A stretch of 64,000 nucleotides of DNA, from NCBI GenBank assembly GCA_027596195.1, contig JADGJG010000016.1, positions 33,641-97,640 on the forward strand, given 5' to 3'. The notes below the pieces were generated by a model. The model had not been told where the DNA came from. It worked only from the letters and a program-made list of their open reading frames with translations, and did not search any database. The stretch comes from Podochytrium sp. JEL0797 (lineage: Eukaryota; Chytridiomycota; Chytridiomycetes; Chytridiales; Chytriomycetaceae). Of this stretch, positions 33,215-45,715 are shown piece by piece (position 1 is the first letter of the stretch; each line of letters opens with the position of its first letter). Position numbers and translations under genes: made by a program.

Positions 33215-33746
33215 TTGGATGATTGATTGCTGAAAATGGGAATAGAAGAGAAGGGCGTGCTCTTATAGCAAACCCAGTGGCTTTCGCTTGGCTTCTCCGT
33301 CACGCGCAAATCCACGTGCGCTGGTGCCACTCGAACTCAACAATCGTTTTCAAGCCGTGCAGCTAGGGTGCAGATGAAACTCAAACAGAAATGCTGCACT
33401 TTCCATATCTTCCCGAAACTATCCCACACCCCTTAATCACGGCAATGGCATCGTGTTGTGGCCGGCAAGGAACGCAATGCTTGCACTTTGAGTGACCAAG
33501 CTTTCGAAATCCAAATGCATCACGTTGGAGATCACAAGGAGCTTTCTGGCCAAGCACGTGGCAAGCGAGATGGATCCGTCCAAGCGCCGTGGAGGTGGAT
33601 GTTTACACCGTCACGCGAGCGAATCGGGACTTCCTCACCTCTCCTAAACCCATGGAACGTAACAAAACAAAGAATTCTTTTTGACATAGTTTTTATTTGG
33701 AGCATGAAAACCCCTTAACGCAAAAGATATACAAAGGGGAGCACAT
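33215..33746. other. Intergenic region between chitinase 2 and GAPDH
   Basis: Contains the chitinase 2 promoter and the 3' end of GAPDH. No gene-like frame was seen. Confidence 0.4.
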
Positions 33747-34960
<1,214 letters not shown>

Positions 34961-35703
34961 TTTTGAAATGTTTTTGGGGCGAAAGCGAAAATACGGCGGC
35001 GCTTTTTGTATTTTTTTTGGCACGTTTCGATAACGAGTCATAACGATGACTCATTCACACTTCACTGCCTTTCTTCACAACGAGGATTGCAATCACCCCT
35101 TGTACGAGAAATACAATGCACAGATCTCTGATCTCTTTGTGCCACATCAGGAAAAGATGGTCGGGAATTTCCGGGATCACCCGATGCGAGAAAAAAAGCC
35201 GCAATCCGATTCGGCGAAACGCGAGATGGGTGTGGAATATTGTGGGATCGTCAAGAACCGTGCGCAGAATTTATCCGGCTCTCTTTGGGAAGGCAAGATA
35301 ACAGAAGCCAAGCGTCTGCGCCACAAAAGCCACGTCGCAATGTGTTCTCTAACGCGTCAGTCACTTCGAGTCAGTTTGATTGGCGGCGGAAACGAGGAGC
35401 CTGATGGAAACTTGGTCTTTTTTCCTTCCCTTCCAACTCAACGCGATATCTGCAAAAGGAGACTCAACTCCCAGAGAAAATGATTTGACTCACAATCACG
35501 ATGGTGACAATTTCAGACGATTTCGAATACTTCTTTTGCACCTGCAGTGCGAAACCCCTGCCCATCTTCGAAACCCGTGCCCTCAATTAAAACGATTTTC
35601 TGGAGCCAAATCGGGGCCAGAAAAAAAACGCGCCATTGTCTTTTCTTCGGCGTTTCTGCAGCACCCTTCCATCGAACATTTCCACAACAGCCCCCGTTCT
35701 CCA
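34961..35703. other. Divergent promoter region between GAPDH and LRRC56
   Basis: The two flanking genes are transcribed away from this 740-bp segment, so it should contain both promoters. An ATG-initiated 145-codon frame (35046-35483) has no family resemblance and is not accepted as a gene. Confidence 0.45.
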
Positions 35704-37317
35704 ATGATTCTATACAATGACACCATCAACCCACAAGTCAACACGGCCAACGATCAGCTCGCTGAGCTCGTGGACGGATACTTGTCACCTTCGAAATTGG
35801 TACGCGCTGTCCAAGTTCACACAAACCGTCCTTCTAAATATGAAAGCACGATATCTACTTTGATTTCCGATAGAAAGAGCTCTCTGGATGTGAAGATCTC
35901 GACCACGTCACGAGTTTGGTGCTCAAAGTAGACACTCGAACCACCTCAATTTCAACCATCGGTAAATACGCGACCTTTCCACTCTCGAAACAAAACGCGT
36001 TTTTGAAATATTACGGCTAGGAAAACTATTACCCTCTCTCGAACAGTTCAAACTCAACAACAGTTATATACCCTCGATTCGGTAAAACCCGCGATCCATG
36101 TTCCGCACCGCCCCGCCCCCCCCCCCCCTCACCCGCATATTCACAAAATATTCACTTCAGCGACCTCGGAACTGGATACCACACCCTCACAATCCTCTGG
36201 CTCGCCCGCTGCAACCTCACCGAAACCGACGGCATCTCCTCCTCCTGCACGTCCCTCCGCGAACTTTACCTCGCCAACAACGAAATCACAGACATCTCGT
36301 CTATTGGAATGCTCGAATCACTCCAAGTGCTGGACCTCGAAGGGAACCGGATCGAAGATGTGGGGATGGTGGAGGAGTTGGCGCTTTGTCAGGGGTTGGT
36401 GGAGCTTACTTTGGTGGGGAATCCTGTGGAGAGGGGGGAGGTTGGGGAGGGGGATGAGGTTTCGTGGGGGAGTGATGCGGGGGTTTTGGGGGAGGGGAGG
36501 AAGGAGTGGAGGGCGTGGGTGTGGAGTGTGTTGCCGAATTTGTGTGTGTTGGATGATGAGGAATTGAGCGCGGAATGTGAGTGTTTGAACTTGCGGAGGG
36601 TTGAGGTGGTTTTTTGACTTTTGCACTTTGAAGTCGATCCCGAATCCGCTGCCATCCCCGCGAAGCCGCAACAACCAAAACGACCCGTCACTTCCTTTGG
36701 ACACTCTTCCTCACTAAAAATCAACTCCATCGTCGACGATAATGATTTCAGCAGTGACTTGACTTTCGGTAACGAAACCCCATGGCGACACCACGCCTTC
36801 TAAAACTCGAATTCGACAAAATTAAAAAGGAAACAACGGCGCAACCATGGCCGGAAACCCAATCCTCTTCCTCCGCTCGCGTCGCGGCCGTTCCGAATCC
36901 GCCAAGCACCAAAAACACACCCCTGGCCCCCTTCTCTCCACCTTCTTTTCCAACCTCTCCAACACATCCACGATCCCAACTTACTCCGCCTTCAGACAAC
37001 CCCCTGAACTCATTTCAATCACGAAACTCTCTGATTCCGTTACAAACCCCATGCACACGGACACGTCACGATCACACCCACCTGATTCGAAATCCCACCC
37101 TACAACGCGACATTTGCGTGGAGGCAGACGAATCCACTTGACACCCACAGTTCCCATCGAATCTCAGATATCTCCCTTGAAACCCGCGCCACCGGTTCCA
37201 CTGACCGTGCGTCCACCGGGAGTTGGTGGGGCTGCAACCGTGTTTCGAAGGCGGAGAGAGTTTGTGCGCACTTTGAAGCCGTTGGATGTGAAAGTGGGAG
37301 TTGGAACAACGGAATGA
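35704..37317 (+). CDS. LRRC56: LRRC56/ODA8-like leucine-rich repeat protein
   Basis: Six exons (35704-35799, 35874-35961, 36021-36081, 36161-36576, 36634-36768, 36830-37317) join in phase to 427 aa. The order matches LRRC56: YLSPSKLKELSGCEDL and VTSLVLKVDTRTTS, then a short exon FKLNNSYIPSIR. The leucine-rich repeats follow (TILWLARCNL, LRELYLANNEITDIS, LQVLDLEGNRIEDVG, LVELTLVGNPV) with an LRR cap ending LPNLCVLDDEE. The late block AGNPILFLRSRRGR corresponds to the conserved GNP...LRxRR motif. LRRC56/ODA8 acts with intraflagellar transport to help assemble or deliver outer dynein arms in motile flagella. Its presence points to a flagellated life stage. The intron before exon 4 contains a 14-C run. 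Confidence 0.88.
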
Positions 37318-37477
37318 AAATAAAAATTAAATGGGGAGATAAATATTCGATGCCGTGCAGAAGGAATCTCTGGCAAAATTCTTGCTGTCGTACGGCAACC
37401 TTCCTAAATCGATGCGGGCTCTAGTGTTAGCAAAACGAGACCTGGGAACCTAATGTCAAAAAAAAATCAGCCACCAA

Positions 37478-37856
37478 ATGGTGACGGCTGATCAACACAC
37501 GTGCCACCATCAAGAAGTTCCCGTGCAGCTACTGCCCTTCCGCTTTCACGCGCAGGCCAGACTTGAAGCAGCACGAGAGGATCCACACCGGCGAGAAACC
37601 ATACAACTGCAGCTTCTGTGCTTACAAATGTGCGCGACAAGATGGTCTCAAGAGACATGAGATGATTGATACGTGCGAGACGCCGTACCAATGCAGATTC
37701 TGCGACTACTTGTTCACAAGCTATGGTACTCACAAGGATCATGAGCGCGCGCATACGGGCGAGAAGCCGCACAAATGCGGGGTTTGTGATTTCTGTTGGG
37801 GAATGTGAAGAGGCATGTGCTGCGTCATCATACAGGTGGGAAATAAAGCAAGATTT
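37478..37856 (+). pseudogene. Broken C2H2 zinc-finger gene, family B-like
   Basis: Four finger units are visible (FPCSYCPSAF, YNCSFCAYK, YQCRFCDYL, HKCGVCDFC). There is no ATG in the finger frame. The second His of finger 2 has become Asp (HEMID) and its linker reads TCETPY instead of TGEKPF. A TGA cuts the last finger, whose remaining KRHVLRHH continues in another frame and ends in GK. The ATG-led frame at 37491 is out of phase with the fingers. It is considered non-functional. Confidence 0.75.
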
Positions 37857-38763
37857 AATTTGATCTAACATTGCTGCAAGCGTCGCTCAGCTCCATTTCG
37901 AGTCTGACAGGTGTCTGACATGTTTGACAGGAATCCCGCCAATATTTCTCAGCACACAAATAATATTGCCCGCGAGATTCTCCCTCGGAACAAGTCCGAG
38001 AAACCACCGCAATGCCGAGACGGTTACCTCGATGAGTAGACGAATCAAAATAAACGCGAATTAAAAGAGACGGCTCTCTGAGCACATTAGGTTTTGTCTC
38101 GTGTTAGGAAATCAAAGTATATATAAGTAATACGTTCATGGGACTTTTGAAAATGAGCTTCGATATTATACTTGCATCCATACGGCTTTTCTCCCGTGTG
38201 AGTTCGTGTATGTCTTTTGAGGGTGCTCGATCTCCACAATAATCGTTGCCGGCCTTTTGGTTTTGCCATTTGTGTTGTACAGCACACGCATGATTGGAAC
38301 AAAGGATAACTGGCAGGAGGAGGCCACCGCCAATAAATGCGTTTTCTTTAGTCGAATTAAAAGCCCCTCCCTTTTCGGAGAAATGCATTTTTAATATGCC
38401 TCCAGAAACTTTCTCAAAAATTTTAATGTAAAAAGCACAGCCCTTGTGTTTGTCTTCTTTGCGAATTAGTCACGCGTATATCTGGGTCAAAAGATCAGCA
38501 CGCAGGCCAGGCCTGTGTGGCTCATAACATGATGTGTCACCTGCTTTGACATTTGCTGGGCTTGCTCGGAGAGCCACCCACCAGCCTCCCAAATTGAAAG
38601 CGCAATTTGACCCCCTCTTTCGACTACTCAATGATGTGCAGGTAAAAGGAATTTTCAATAACATTACGTGTGGCAAACAAACGATCCATAATGTCCACGA
38701 GAACGAGCCTCGATTTAATCAAAAACAATTTTTTTTTGCGTTTCCATTCCGGGTCGTCCCATG
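37857..38763. other. Intergenic region with one zinc-finger relic
   Basis: Apart from the minus-strand finger relic at 38157-38260, nothing gene-like is seen. The right part leads into the chitinase 3 promoter. Confidence 0.4.
38157..38260 (-). pseudogene. Family-A zinc-finger relic
   Basis: The minus strand reads SSTLKRHTRTHTGEKPYGCKY, which equals the end of one finger, a perfect linker and the YGCKYCEY start of the terminal family-A finger, but with CEY missing. The rest is lost. Confidence 0.55.
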
Positions 38764-38805
38764 ACTTGTCATGTGACCGGGACAGCCACCCTTTCCGGTA
38801 TAAAG
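38764..38805 (+). promoter_or_regulatory. Chitinase 3 proximal promoter element and TATA box
   Basis: TGACTTGTCATGTG, then CGGGACAGCCACC, then GGTATAAAG lie 40-80 nt upstream of the ATG. The same ordered words (TGACATGTCATGTG, CGGAATAGCCAC, GGTATAAAT) occur upstream of chitinase 4 at 44848-44894 on the minus strand. Both promoters also share CCCCTCAAC just before the start. The CATGTG core resembles an E-box. Co-regulation of the pair is inferred. Confidence 0.65.
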
Positions 38806-38842
38806 TCCAACGGCTTTCCCTCGATCCCCCTCAACACTCAAC

Positions 38843-41207
38843 ATGAAAGTCCTCCTGATCACCACCCTCGCTTCCACGGCTCTCGCACAGAGCTGCTCCT
38901 TTGGAGCATACCAGTGCTCTGGATCCACGACTCTGCAGCAGTGTTCGTACGGAACTGGAAACGTGCTCTCTTGGGCGAATGTCCAGACCTGTTCCACTGG
39001 CACCGTGTGTTCCACTTCTGGATACATTGGCTGTGTTGCCGGATCTGCGCCAGCGACCACGGCGGGACCCGCACCGGCCACCACCGCCACTTCCGCAGCG
39101 GCAAAGCCAACCACCACCGCAGCAGCACCTGTCACCACAGCACCAGCACCCGCGACCACCGCCGCTGCCTCCGCTGGCTCTGGAACCCCATGCGCTGCAC
39201 CTTTCGTCTCGGGAACCGCGTACAACGGAGGTGCCCAGGTCTCCTTCAACAATGTCAACTACGTTGCTAAGGTGGGTTTTAATCCATGTGAATTATCCGA
39301 TTCTATTCGTTAACGCGTTTTCGTAGTGGTGGGAATCCGGCACTGTGACTCCCGACCAGGCTGGTGACGGCGGATGGTCCTCCCAAGGCGCGTGTGGCTC
39401 TGCTCCCGCCAAGACCAGTGCCACTACTACCCCCGTTGTCGCGACCACTGCGACCACTGCTGCCGTGGTCCCCACAACTTCCGCTGCAGTAGTCCCCACC
39501 ACCGCTGCTGCCACTTCAGCTGCTGCCACCACCGCTGCCATTAAAACCTCCCCCGCTGTCACAAGTGCTGCCCCAGCCACTTCTGCCACCACTGCCGCCG
39601 CGCCAGCCACTACCACGGCCGCGGCAACCACCGGTCCTGCCTGTTACCCCAACTACACTGCCACTCCTTTTGCTGGAATTACCTACAAGAGTGGCGACCA
39701 GGTCTCCTACAACGGACAGAACTGGGTCGTGACCTACCAAGGCGCTGCTGGACCTCCCAACGCCGGAGCTGGAACCGGATGGACTCTTCAGGGACCTTGC
39801 TCCGGAAACGGATTCACTTTCCGTCCATTCACAACTCCTGGTGTGATTGGATACTGGACTCAATGGTCGCCGTACAGCAGAAAGCAGAACAGCATTGACC
39901 AAATCGATCTTTCTGGATTCACCGGAATCAACTACGCTTTTGGTAAGTCTTGGGATGGGTGATTTCTCTGCTGCATTCGTTTTCTTACCCCGATCATTTC
40001 ACCCAATAGTTAACGTCGATGCCACTGGAACCCTCCAAACGTTTGACTCGAACGCGGACCTGAACTGGATGAGAACCTTCACTGCCCAGCGTGTCAAGTA
40101 CCCGAACTTGAAGGCCATTGTTTCGATCGGTGGTTGGTCTGGATCCCAGCACTTCTCGACCGTTGCTGCTTCGGCTTCGTTGACGCAGGCGTTCGTCAAG
40201 AACGTGCACACCTTTTTGGACACCATGGGTTTCGACGGTGTGGATCTTGATGTGAGTTTGATTCTCCTTTCCTCCGCGCTTTTCAAAATATCATACTCAT
40301 CCGTCTCTTCCAGTGGGAATACCCAGGCGGCAGCGGAATCTCTTGCAACGCCGTCTCCACCTCCGATGCCGCCAACCTTGTGAACCTCGTCTCTGCTCTC
40401 CGCACCGAGCTCGGACCCACGCGTTCCATCTCCCTCGCTGTCTCTGCCGAAACCTCCCACTACGCTGACCCCGCCACCGGCGTCAGCTACATCCCGCAAA
40501 TCATGAAATACGTCAACTACGCGCAACTCATGTCGTACGACTTCTACGGATCCTGGGACGCTTACTCGGACTTCAACTCCCCCTTGAACGCGCCTGGACC
40601 ATCGGACCCGCAGCAACCTTCCCAAAACAACGTGGGATACCCCGTCCCACTCTCTCAAGCTGCCGCCGTTGCTCTTTGGACGAAAGCCGGCGCCTTGCCC
40701 TCCCAACTCACCAACGGACTCGCCTTCTACGGCCGCTCATGGAGCGTCCCATCCACCACGAACAACGGTCTCTACCAGCTCTGCCAAGGATCCACGCAAG
40801 ACCCCAAGACTGGCCTCTACTCTGCTTGCACGGGACCCGTGGGTGACTTCCTCGACATTACCCAATGGTGTGACCCTTGCAAGACGTGTTACAACTCTGG
40901 AGTGTGGATGTACTTGAACATGCGTGGTGCTGCTGGACAGCAGAGCCCGCCTCTCCCGTCCTCCGCAACCGCTGCTGGGAACGGATGGACGCGTCAGTAC
41001 TTTGACTTTGCGCAGTCCCCTACCGTGCAGACTGCCAGCAACTACCGTGGAGTGCCCAGTTTCATCTCATACGATGACCCCGTGTCGATTAAGGCCAAGG
41101 CTGCGTGGGCCAAGAGCTCTGGGTTGGGTGGAACCATGATTTGGGAGTTGAGTCAGGATTATAATGCTGAGTTGGTGACTGCTGTTCGTGCTGGATGGGG
41201 TGCGTGA
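38843..41207 (+). CDS. GH18 chitinase 3 with CBM19-like and two CBM5/12 modules
   Basis: Four exons (38843-39271, 39327-39942, 40010-40251, 40314-41207) give 726 aa, the largest of the four. Signal peptide (to ALAQ), then CBM19-like Cys-rich module, then a Thr/Pro/Ala-rich linker. A first CBM5/12 (CAAPFVSGTAYNGG...VAK|WWESGT, split by intron 1) is followed by a second long Thr/Ala-rich linker and a second CBM5/12 (CYPNYTATPF...LQGPC). The GH18 domain carries SIGGWSGSQHF, DGVDLD|WEYP and MSYDFYGSWD. The linkers are likely O-glycosylated. It is expected to be secreted and to bind crystalline chitin through several modules. It forms an inverted pair with chitinase 4, with about 150 bp of identical sequence in exon 1. 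Confidence 0.94.
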
Positions 41208-41320
41208 AGGAGAGGAAGGGTGAATAGAGTGCTTTCGTTTGATATAAATAATAAATTGCTTTTTGTATAACGCGTGTGCGGAGATGAGCCGTTAGTCGGC
41301 AGGGGCTTTCTCGAGTTAAA

Positions 41321-41460
41321 GCCTGCAAAATCAACACCGTTTTCAAAGGTCTCAACATACGCCTTCTCACTCACAAATTCATCAAACTCACACGGAACCA
41401 ACCTAATCCCACAAGGTTCGCGCTTGGCGAAAACGATAAAAAGGATACGCGGTGCACAAG
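41321..41460 (+). pseudogene. DGAT2 internal fragment in frame with a zinc finger
   Basis: Reads ACKINTVFKGLNIRLLT (DGAT2 gene 1 has ACNISTIFKGLNIRLLT), then after an internal deletion RFALGENDKKD (FAFGENDIWDQ). The same frame stays open to 41635 and passes directly into a family-A finger (RFNCPYLTH...MTRHQRTHSDEKPFEC). About half of the DGAT2 domain is missing, so it is not an enzyme. No ATG opens the frame. Confidence 0.75.
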
Positions 41461-41514
41461 TTTCAAGACCAATGGGCTAACCATTTTTGACGGGTTCTCT
41501 AATGCGAGGCTCGC

Positions 41515-42069
41515 TTCTCGTTTCAACTGCCCCTATTTGACACATTACCGGCGTGACATGACCAGGCATCAACGAACTCACTCGGACGAGAAACCATTCG
41601 AATGTGAGCGAGTATGCATGCGCGGAGGCTTTTAAACTCAAACTCCGCATGCACATTCACAGTGGGGAGAAACCATTCAAATGCCCCGAGTGTGAATAAA
41701 ATTGCAGGGCCTCGAGTACCCTCAAAGTCCATATGCGTGCTCACTCGGGAAAGTTGCCGTACAAATGCACGGGGTGTAAATATGCGAGCAAGCAATCGGG
41801 TAACCTCAAATTGCACATACTGGGAGAGAGAATTGAGTGTGAATATGCATGCAGGGGCTCGGGTGGCCTGGAAACACACGAGAGAGGAACCGTTCAAATG
41901 CTCCGAATGTGATAAGTGCAGCGGAATCAAGTGCCATCAGAAGACGCATGCGGAAGCACATGGGAGAGAAGCCATATGCTTGCAAGCATTGCGAATATCG
42001 AACCGCCAAAACTTTGCATTTACAAAGGCATGAGAAAGTATGCAAACAGAAAAAAGAACAAACAAATTG
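41515..42069 (+). pseudogene. Broken C2H2 zinc-finger gene, family A
   Basis: Begins with the family-A first finger (RFNCPYLTHYRRDMTRHQRTH), then frames change several times. HSGEKPFKCPECE is followed by a stop, then TLKVHMRAHSGKLPYKC, an internally deleted finger, EPFKCSECDKCSG, and finally KPYACKHCEYRTAKTLHLQRHEKVC with a basic end. The terminal finger with HxxxxC matches the intact family-A genes. Multiple lesions make this a pseudogene. Confidence 0.85.
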
Positions 42070-42512
42070 AACATTTGAGGAGATTGTTACAAAGCTGTAT
42101 ACGCCTGATGAAAATTGCTGAAGTTTGGAAAGTTCACGGCATAAATATTACTGCAGCTTAAAAATCCAGAAACCATCAGAATGCAGAAACGGAGGTTGAG
42201 CGGCGCAAGAACTCTTCAATTCCCTAATGCTGCAACATTTGAAACACCATCACCCGACGCGCGAAGAATCGATAGCGTCTCTCTCCGGAAATTCTTCACG
42301 TAAATACATTCTCCGAACCTCAAACGTGTCGTGTGAAAATCCAAAGGCAGTGGGCGGCCGCGGGGGGGGGTCCCAACTTCGGATCGAAAGGAAACACCGA
42401 ACCCAATACCCACGTTCTCTCTCCATCACGAGCAATCACGTATATTCATTTTATTTTCTAAAAATCTTATCATTTCACCTTCCATACCAAATTAATATCT
42501 ACGTTCCCCAAT
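42070..42512. other. Intergenic spacer in the centre of the inverted chitinase pair
   Basis: Lies between a finger pseudogene and the 3' end of chitinase 4. An 8-G run occurs at about 42362. No gene was seen. Confidence 0.4.
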
Positions 42513-44817
42513 TCACGCATTCCACCCGGCATTAACAGCCGTAACCATCTCCCCATTAAAGTCCTGACTCAACTCCCAAATCATAGTTCCACCCAGACCC
42601 AACTTCTTGGCCCAAGCCGCCTTCGCCTTGATCGACACGGGGTCATCGTACGAGATAAAGCTTGGCACTCCACGGTAGTTGCTGGTCGTGTGCACGGTCG
42701 GAGATTCAGCAAAGTCATAGTACTTTCTCGTCCATCCGTTTCCAGCGACAGTCGGGGACGAGCCAGGGAGCGGCGCATTCGTTTGTCCAGCGGCTCCACG
42801 CATGTTGTGGTACATCCACACACCCGAGTTGTAACACGTCTTGCAAGGGTCACACCACTCGGTGATGTCGAGGAAATCACCCACGGGTCCCTTACACGAT
42901 GAGTAGAGTCCCGTTTTGGGGTCAAGCGTGGATCCTTGGCAGAGTTCGTACAACCCGTTGTTTTTGGTGGATGGAACCGTCCAAGAGCGTCCGTAGAAAC
43001 CGAGGCCGTTCGTGAGTTGGGAGGGCTTGGCACCCGCTTTGAGCCAGAGATCAACGGCGGACGCTTGAGAGAGCGCAACGGGGTATCCGTTGTTGTTTTG
43101 CGCGGGCTGTTGTGGGTCCAACGGGCCAGGGGAGTTCAAGGGGGAGTTGAAGTCCGCGAAGGCGTTCCAAGCGCCGTAGAAGTCGTAGGACATGATTTGG
43201 ACGTAGTCGAGGTATTTCATGTATTCTGGGATGTAGCTGACTTTAGTGACTGGGTCGGCGTAGAAGGAGGTGAGCGCGCTGGAGGCGATCGAGATGGAAC
43301 GCGTGGGACCGAGCTCAGTGCGGAGGGCAGCGAGCATTTTGACGAGGTTGGCGGCGTCGGAGGGGGAGACGGCATTGCAAGAGACGCCGCCGCCGCTTGG
43401 GTATTCCCACTGAATGAAGTGGTTAGAAAAAAGAGCAATGGGTTGCAAATCAAATTCAACTTACATCAAGATCCGCACCGTCGAAACCCATGGTGTCCAA
43501 AAAAGTGTGCACGTTCTTGGCAAACGTCTGCGTCAAAGAAGCCGAAGCAGCGACGGTAGAGAAGTGTTGGGATCCAGACCAACCACCGATCGAAACAATG
43601 GCCTTCAAGTTCGGGTATTTGAGGCGCTGGGCCGTGAAGGTTCTCATCCAGTTCAGGTCCGCGTTGTCGTCAAACGTGCGGAGGGTTCCAGTGGCGTCGA
43701 GATTGACTATTAGAAAATTATTGGGGTCAGAAAAACTAAACGGAAAAGAAATTACAGATCCCATGACGTACCAAACGCGTAATTGATGGCAGTGAATCCA
43801 CTGAGGTCAATCTTGTCAATACTGTTCTGCTTCCTGCTGTATGGCGACCATTGTGCCCAGTATCCAATCACTCCCGGGGTCGTGAATGGACGGAAAGTGA
43901 ATCCGTTGCCAGAGCAAGGTCCCTGAAGAGTCCATCCGGTTCCAGATCCGGCGTTGGGAGGTCCACGAGCACCTTGGTATGCGACGACCCAGTTTTGCCC
44001 GTTGTAGGAGACCAGGTCACCGCCGTTGTATGGGATATTGGCGAAGGGGGTGGCGGTCCAGTTGGGGTAGCAGGCGGGGCCGGTAGTAGCAGCAGCAGTG
44101 GTGGTGGCTGGAGCCGCAGCTGAGGTGGGGACCACGACAGCGGTGGTGGGGACTACACCAGCGGAGGTAGGGACCACGGCAGTGGTGCTGGGAACCACGG
44201 CAGCAGTGGTCGCGACAACGGGGGCAGTAGTGGCACTGGTCTTGGCGGGAGCAGAGCCACAGGCACCTTGGGAGGACCAGCCGCCATCACCGGCCTGGTC
44301 GGGAGTCACGGTTCCGGATTGCCACCACTGGAAAGAAAACGCGTCAACGAATTGAATTGGATAATTCAAAAAGAGAATGAAGACCCACCTTGGCAACATA
44401 GTTGACTCCGTTGAAGGAGACCTGGGCACCTCCGCTGTACGATGTTCCCGAGACGAAAGGTGCGGCACATGGGGCTCCAGAGCCAGAGGAGGCAGCGGCG
44501 GTGGTAGCGGGTGCTGGTGCTGTGGTGACAGGTGCTGCTGCGGTGGTGGTTGGCTTTGCCGCTGCGGAAGTGGCGGTGGTGGCCGGTGCGGGTCCCGCCG
44601 TGGTCGCTGGCGCAGATCCGGCAACACAGCCAATGTATCCAGAAGTGGAACACACGGTACCAGTAGAACACGTCAATGCGGTCGTCCAGGCGAGGACGTT
44701 TCCAGGGCCATACGCGCACTGTTGCAGAGTAGTGGATCCAGAGCACTGGTATGCTCCAAAGGAGCAGCTCTGTGCAAGAGCGGTGGTGGCCAGAGTGGTA
44801 ATCAGGAGGAATTTCAT
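42513..44817 (-). CDS. GH18 chitinase 4 with CBM19-like and two CBM5/12 modules
   Basis: Four exons (44817-44389, 44327-43772, 43706-43465, 43409-42513) give 707 aa. The architecture is as in chitinase 3: signal peptide, CBM19-like module, linker, split CBM5/12, a second Thr/Val/Pro linker (shorter than in chitinase 3), CBM5/12 and GH18 with DGADLD|WEYP. The catalytic motif has Ala where the other three have Val (DGADLD), which leaves the acid/base Glu and Asp residues intact. Exon 1 has exactly the same length (429 nt) as in chitinase 3, and about 150 bp are identical. It is expected to be secreted and chitinolytic. Transcribed towards chitinase 3. Confidence 0.94.
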
Positions 44818-44847
44818 GTTGAGGGGGAACGATGGAAACTGAGTGCA

Positions 44848-44894
44848 ATTTATACCAAGCCTGTGGCTATTCCGAACCACATGACATGTCAGGA
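44848..44894 (-). promoter_or_regulatory. Chitinase 4 proximal promoter element and TATA box
   Basis: Minus-strand words TGACATGTCATGTG, CGGAATAGCCAC and GGTATAAAT stand in the same order as upstream of chitinase 3 (38764-38805), while surrounding sequence has diverged. A second copy of the TGACATATCGTGTGACCG and GCCACCCTTCGCG words lies farther upstream (about 44945-44980), suggesting a duplicated site. Confidence 0.6.
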
Positions 44895-44980
44895 GGAAGC
44901 TTTCCGTTTCATCTTTTTGTATCAATGAATTTGAACTTTTAGCGCGAAGGGTGGCGGTTTCGGTCACACGATATGTCAGG

Positions 44981-45715
44981 TGGAAGAATTTCTGACTTTT
45001 GTATCAAAGGATTTGATCCTGAAGCTATTTTAAAGCTTGGTTGAACTGTGGTATCAAACTCATAGCCGAGACCCTTGGCCAACCCTTGGCTGGCGTTCCA
45101 TCTGAAATTCAATTTCGAACATTGCGAGAGGATTTTTTGTTGCCAGCCTTAAATCTGTGAGTAGGGTGGTAGTAGTAGTGATGGCGAATGGTGGTGATGG
45201 TGTGAGTTGTTGGGGGTGGGTTGGAGAAGGGGAGCGATGTGGACTGCTGGCTGAAGGTGCTTTGTTTGAGGTGTTGCTGAATTCTGAAGGCTGGAACGCT
45301 CAATTCATTGCAAAACTCTTTCAAATATCAACCACTTCTCTCCCACTTCTCGCCCGTTGGCTTTTATCCTTGTGCTGGAGGGGAGGCAAACATGAATATA
45401 TTCCACCGCACTAGCAATCGCACAGCGTGACCCGCAAGCTTAAACTAGCTATTTTACAAAAAGGTATCTATTTGCAAAAAAAGCATGCTCAAATAGAAGC
45501 AAACAGCGCGTGTCCGTTGACCGGGAAGTTATGAGCTTGCGCCAGATTGGGCGGTCGATTGTTGCAATTCAAGCGTACTTCTTTCCAACATATATTCACA
45601 ATGAAACCCTCAATCTTCCCACCACCCACCTCTTCTTTCCGTAACGATTACGGATCGCGTTGACTTGGTTTTTTTTTTTTTTTTTTGCCGCTGTCAAAAA
45701 CCACTTCGATTCCAA
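44981..45715. other. Intergenic region between chitinase 4 and DBP7
   Basis: Nothing coding was recognised. A 17-T run lies at about 45669-45686, close to the DBP7 start. Confidence 0.4.

Noticed and set aside
35046..35483. 145-codon ATG-initiated frame between GAPDH and LRRC56
   Set aside because: No family resemblance, no splice or promoter support, and it lies in the shared divergent promoter; judged a chance frame.
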